A DNA stretch of 64,000 nucleotides from Albugo candida (lineage: Eukaryota; Oomycota; Peronosporomycetes; Albuginales; Albuginaceae). Each line of letters begins with the position of its first letter. Position 1 is the stretch's first letter. Location of the stretch: contig CAJNAR010000160.1 of the NCBI GenBank assembly GCA_905220665.1, forward strand, positions 1 through 64,000, in the 5' to 3' direction. This document shows positions 62,059 through 64,000 of the stretch, piece by piece. The position numbers and the translations under genes are program-made. Under the pieces are notes generated by a model, which was not told where the DNA came from, ran no database searches, and saw only the letters and a list, made by a program, of their open reading frames with translations.

Positions 62059-64000
62059 GATTTTGTTTATTCGAGAATTTATTTGCGCGTGCATTGACAA
62101 CCACTTTGATCGAACAAGTACCGTGGACGATTCTATTAGAGGTATGTATTGGTGTAGAGCGTGAGAGTTGCGATTATTATTGACATGAAATTAAAAACTT
62201 AGTAGCATCATACGTGTTAGCATAGGAATCGCGCTTCTTTACTGCTTTCTTTAACCAATTGGTGAGTTTGATATCAAAAATTATCAGCTTTGCCTACATC
62301 TGTAAATTAAAATGTTACCTTGACTTGATGCTGATTATCTGCAGGACGTTGTTACTTTGCATTCTCAGCAAAGATAACCAGCTAGATGTAGGCCAGGCTG
62401 CACCAGGGAAACGGGTACTGATAGCGTCAAGGATGAAATCATTGAATCAGAATCTAGACTGTTCATCTTTTCTTTTAAAAAAAATTAACATGAACAATAT
62501 AAATATTTAAATTAACTTTAGAATTTTTTTTTATTTCAAAGTTTTGTCTGAATCGTCTGGATCAACAACAAGTAAAAGGCAGCAGCAGAAACAATTGAAA
62601 TCAAAAACTACATGTGAGTGCCGCTATCGATACTACTCATTGCGTCACTGGATCAGAATATTTTTTCTTGCTCATAGTCATTCATCAGTAATCTGAATCG
62701 AGAACAAAAGATAAAAGCGTCTTATACACGTTTTATTTCAAAGACAGACTCTGTGATCCGTGCAAATACGAAGACAACTACCACAACTAAAAGTCGATTG
62801 TTACATTTCTTTATGCTTAGATTACGGTATAGCCCGTGCACCACTCGGTAATATAGTACGCGATACTTGTCGCTATTCGAATAATTGTAAATAACGGCTT
62901 TATCCAAACGCGAATCTCCCCTAATCCCAAATCAATAAAACATTTTGCCGAGTAGTTCACTGCAACTACTCCTTTGCGCTTGTGATAAAACAAGTGATTC
63001 TCATGATTGTCGTCAGTTACTTATCTGTTAGAAATCGACACTTAATGACACTTCTGCCTCTTTACAGTAAATTTCATAAAGCAAGATGATGCATACGGTA
63101 AGGTTTTCTTCAGTCTAGCGTAACTGTAAGCAATTTTTGACGACATCCAAAGCTACGATTAATCAAAAATTATGGGCGACTTTAAATATATCGAATAATA
63201 CTTCCCCTGGAATATTACGCAGTGGATGCGATTTTTTACTTGCGAGTCATAAAATAAACATCGCAGCATAATGATAAATAAGAGGGCAACCAAGAGAAGC
63301 TCTCCCTTTTCTTTCCGCCGCTTGCAATAGATCCGCTACTACAAAGATAGCTTACCTTCTCCACTGAGACATGACAGCATCTTCAAATCGGCTCAAAGCG
63401 TATCTTCCAGCGGTTTCTACGACTATTAGAATCTTTCCTCATGTGCGAATGTAGGATATTTACTCACTTGTGGCTGCTTCCTCCTTTTATTTTGATTCTA
63501 TCTTTTCAATACCGAACAAGCGACCTATTTACGTCACCTTCCTTGCCAGCCGCGCCGAAATATCCTTTGGTCTCAGTCAAGGACGAACGGAAATACTCCG
63601 CGTACTCTCAAGGAGACATCTATACGCACGAAGGAAGCTTCCTCCGTTATGCGCTGTGGACTTGAGCTTAAATATCTATCGTTTTCAATAGAAGTTCAAT
63701 GTCTAGTATCAACTTTAATGCCTTTACTCGGCAACTACGCTTCGTTTCTACTAACTCCTTATCACGTCAATTTATCTACAAAGAGAAGAGATTTTGCTTC
63801 CAAGATGGGTTTCGGTCGACATGTTGCTTCCCTAAGACATGTGACGCTTCTGCAGATTTGTCTTCTATGTAATTTATATGCAGAATGGTAGTTGACATTT
63901 ATCTTAGAAGCAACATCCCTTCGAAGGCCGTTGAACATCGTAGCGTCTCCCTCGAACAAGCCTCCCATTTAGCGTACAGCTTCGCAATTGTGCTCAATAG
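62059..64000. other. No supported gene
   Basis: Overlapping frames of 68-83 codons cluster at 63.4-64.0 kb on both strands, including ATG frames at 63,441 and 63,649 on the plus strand and 63,968 on the minus strand. They have no motif and are of chance length. A gene could begin here and continue past the window edge, but the sequence does not show it. Confidence 0.35.

Overview
The window looks like nuclear DNA of an oomycete, most likely a white-rust species (Albugo). The main argument is a long open frame on the minus strand near 34-36 kb. It has a signal peptide followed by C-H-T-C and a glycine six residues after the second cysteine, which is the CHxC/CCG (C-x2-C-x5-G) signature of Albugo effectors. 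Base composition of about 60% A+T, Mutator-like, copia and gypsy elements, and the lack of bacterial gene organisation agree with this. The species is inferred and was not checked by any search.

Layout. (1) From base 1 to about 31.01 kb the window is one tandem array of a ~324-bp satellite, roughly 95 monomers and already in progress at the left edge. It contains at least two families of higher-order repeats and a perfect 14-bp palindrome in nearly every monomer. Monomers decay towards the right edge, where the array abuts a copia relic. (2) From 31 to 34 kb there are broken retroelement remains: the end of a copia pol, and a possible integrase zinc-binding fragment. (3) From 34.0 to 36.0 kb lies the candidate CCG effector, whose frame is cut by one in-frame TAA with about 100 further open codons behind it. 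(4) From 36 to 40 kb nothing is recognisable. A gypsy gag relic lies at about 40.15-41.0 kb. (5) A complete Mutator-like element occupies 41.33-44.03 kb, with ~123-bp inverted repeats, a perfect 10-bp target duplication and a transposase interrupted by one TAA. (6) From 44 to 59.8 kb the sequence is gene-poor. The only open frame longer than chance predicts is a putative secreted coiled-coil protein at 48.6-49.2 kb. (7) At 59.8-62.06 kb is a well-formed gene with CCAAT boxes, a TATA box, a 527-codon frame (cysteine-rich N terminus plus BTB/POZ-like domain) and a polyadenylation signal. (8) The last 2 kb has no gene I can support.

How I judged small ORFs: at this A+T content a stop falls by chance about every 16 codons, so several frames of 100-130 codons are expected in the ~33 kb outside the array. 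I therefore accept only longer frames, or shorter ones carrying family motifs. The ~60-80-codon frames that recur through the satellite simply reflect the conserved repeat.

Nothing here forms a pathway. The picture is a heterochromatin-like satellite block beside a transposon-rich, gene-poor flank holding a decaying effector, with an apparently intact housekeeping or regulatory gene further out.
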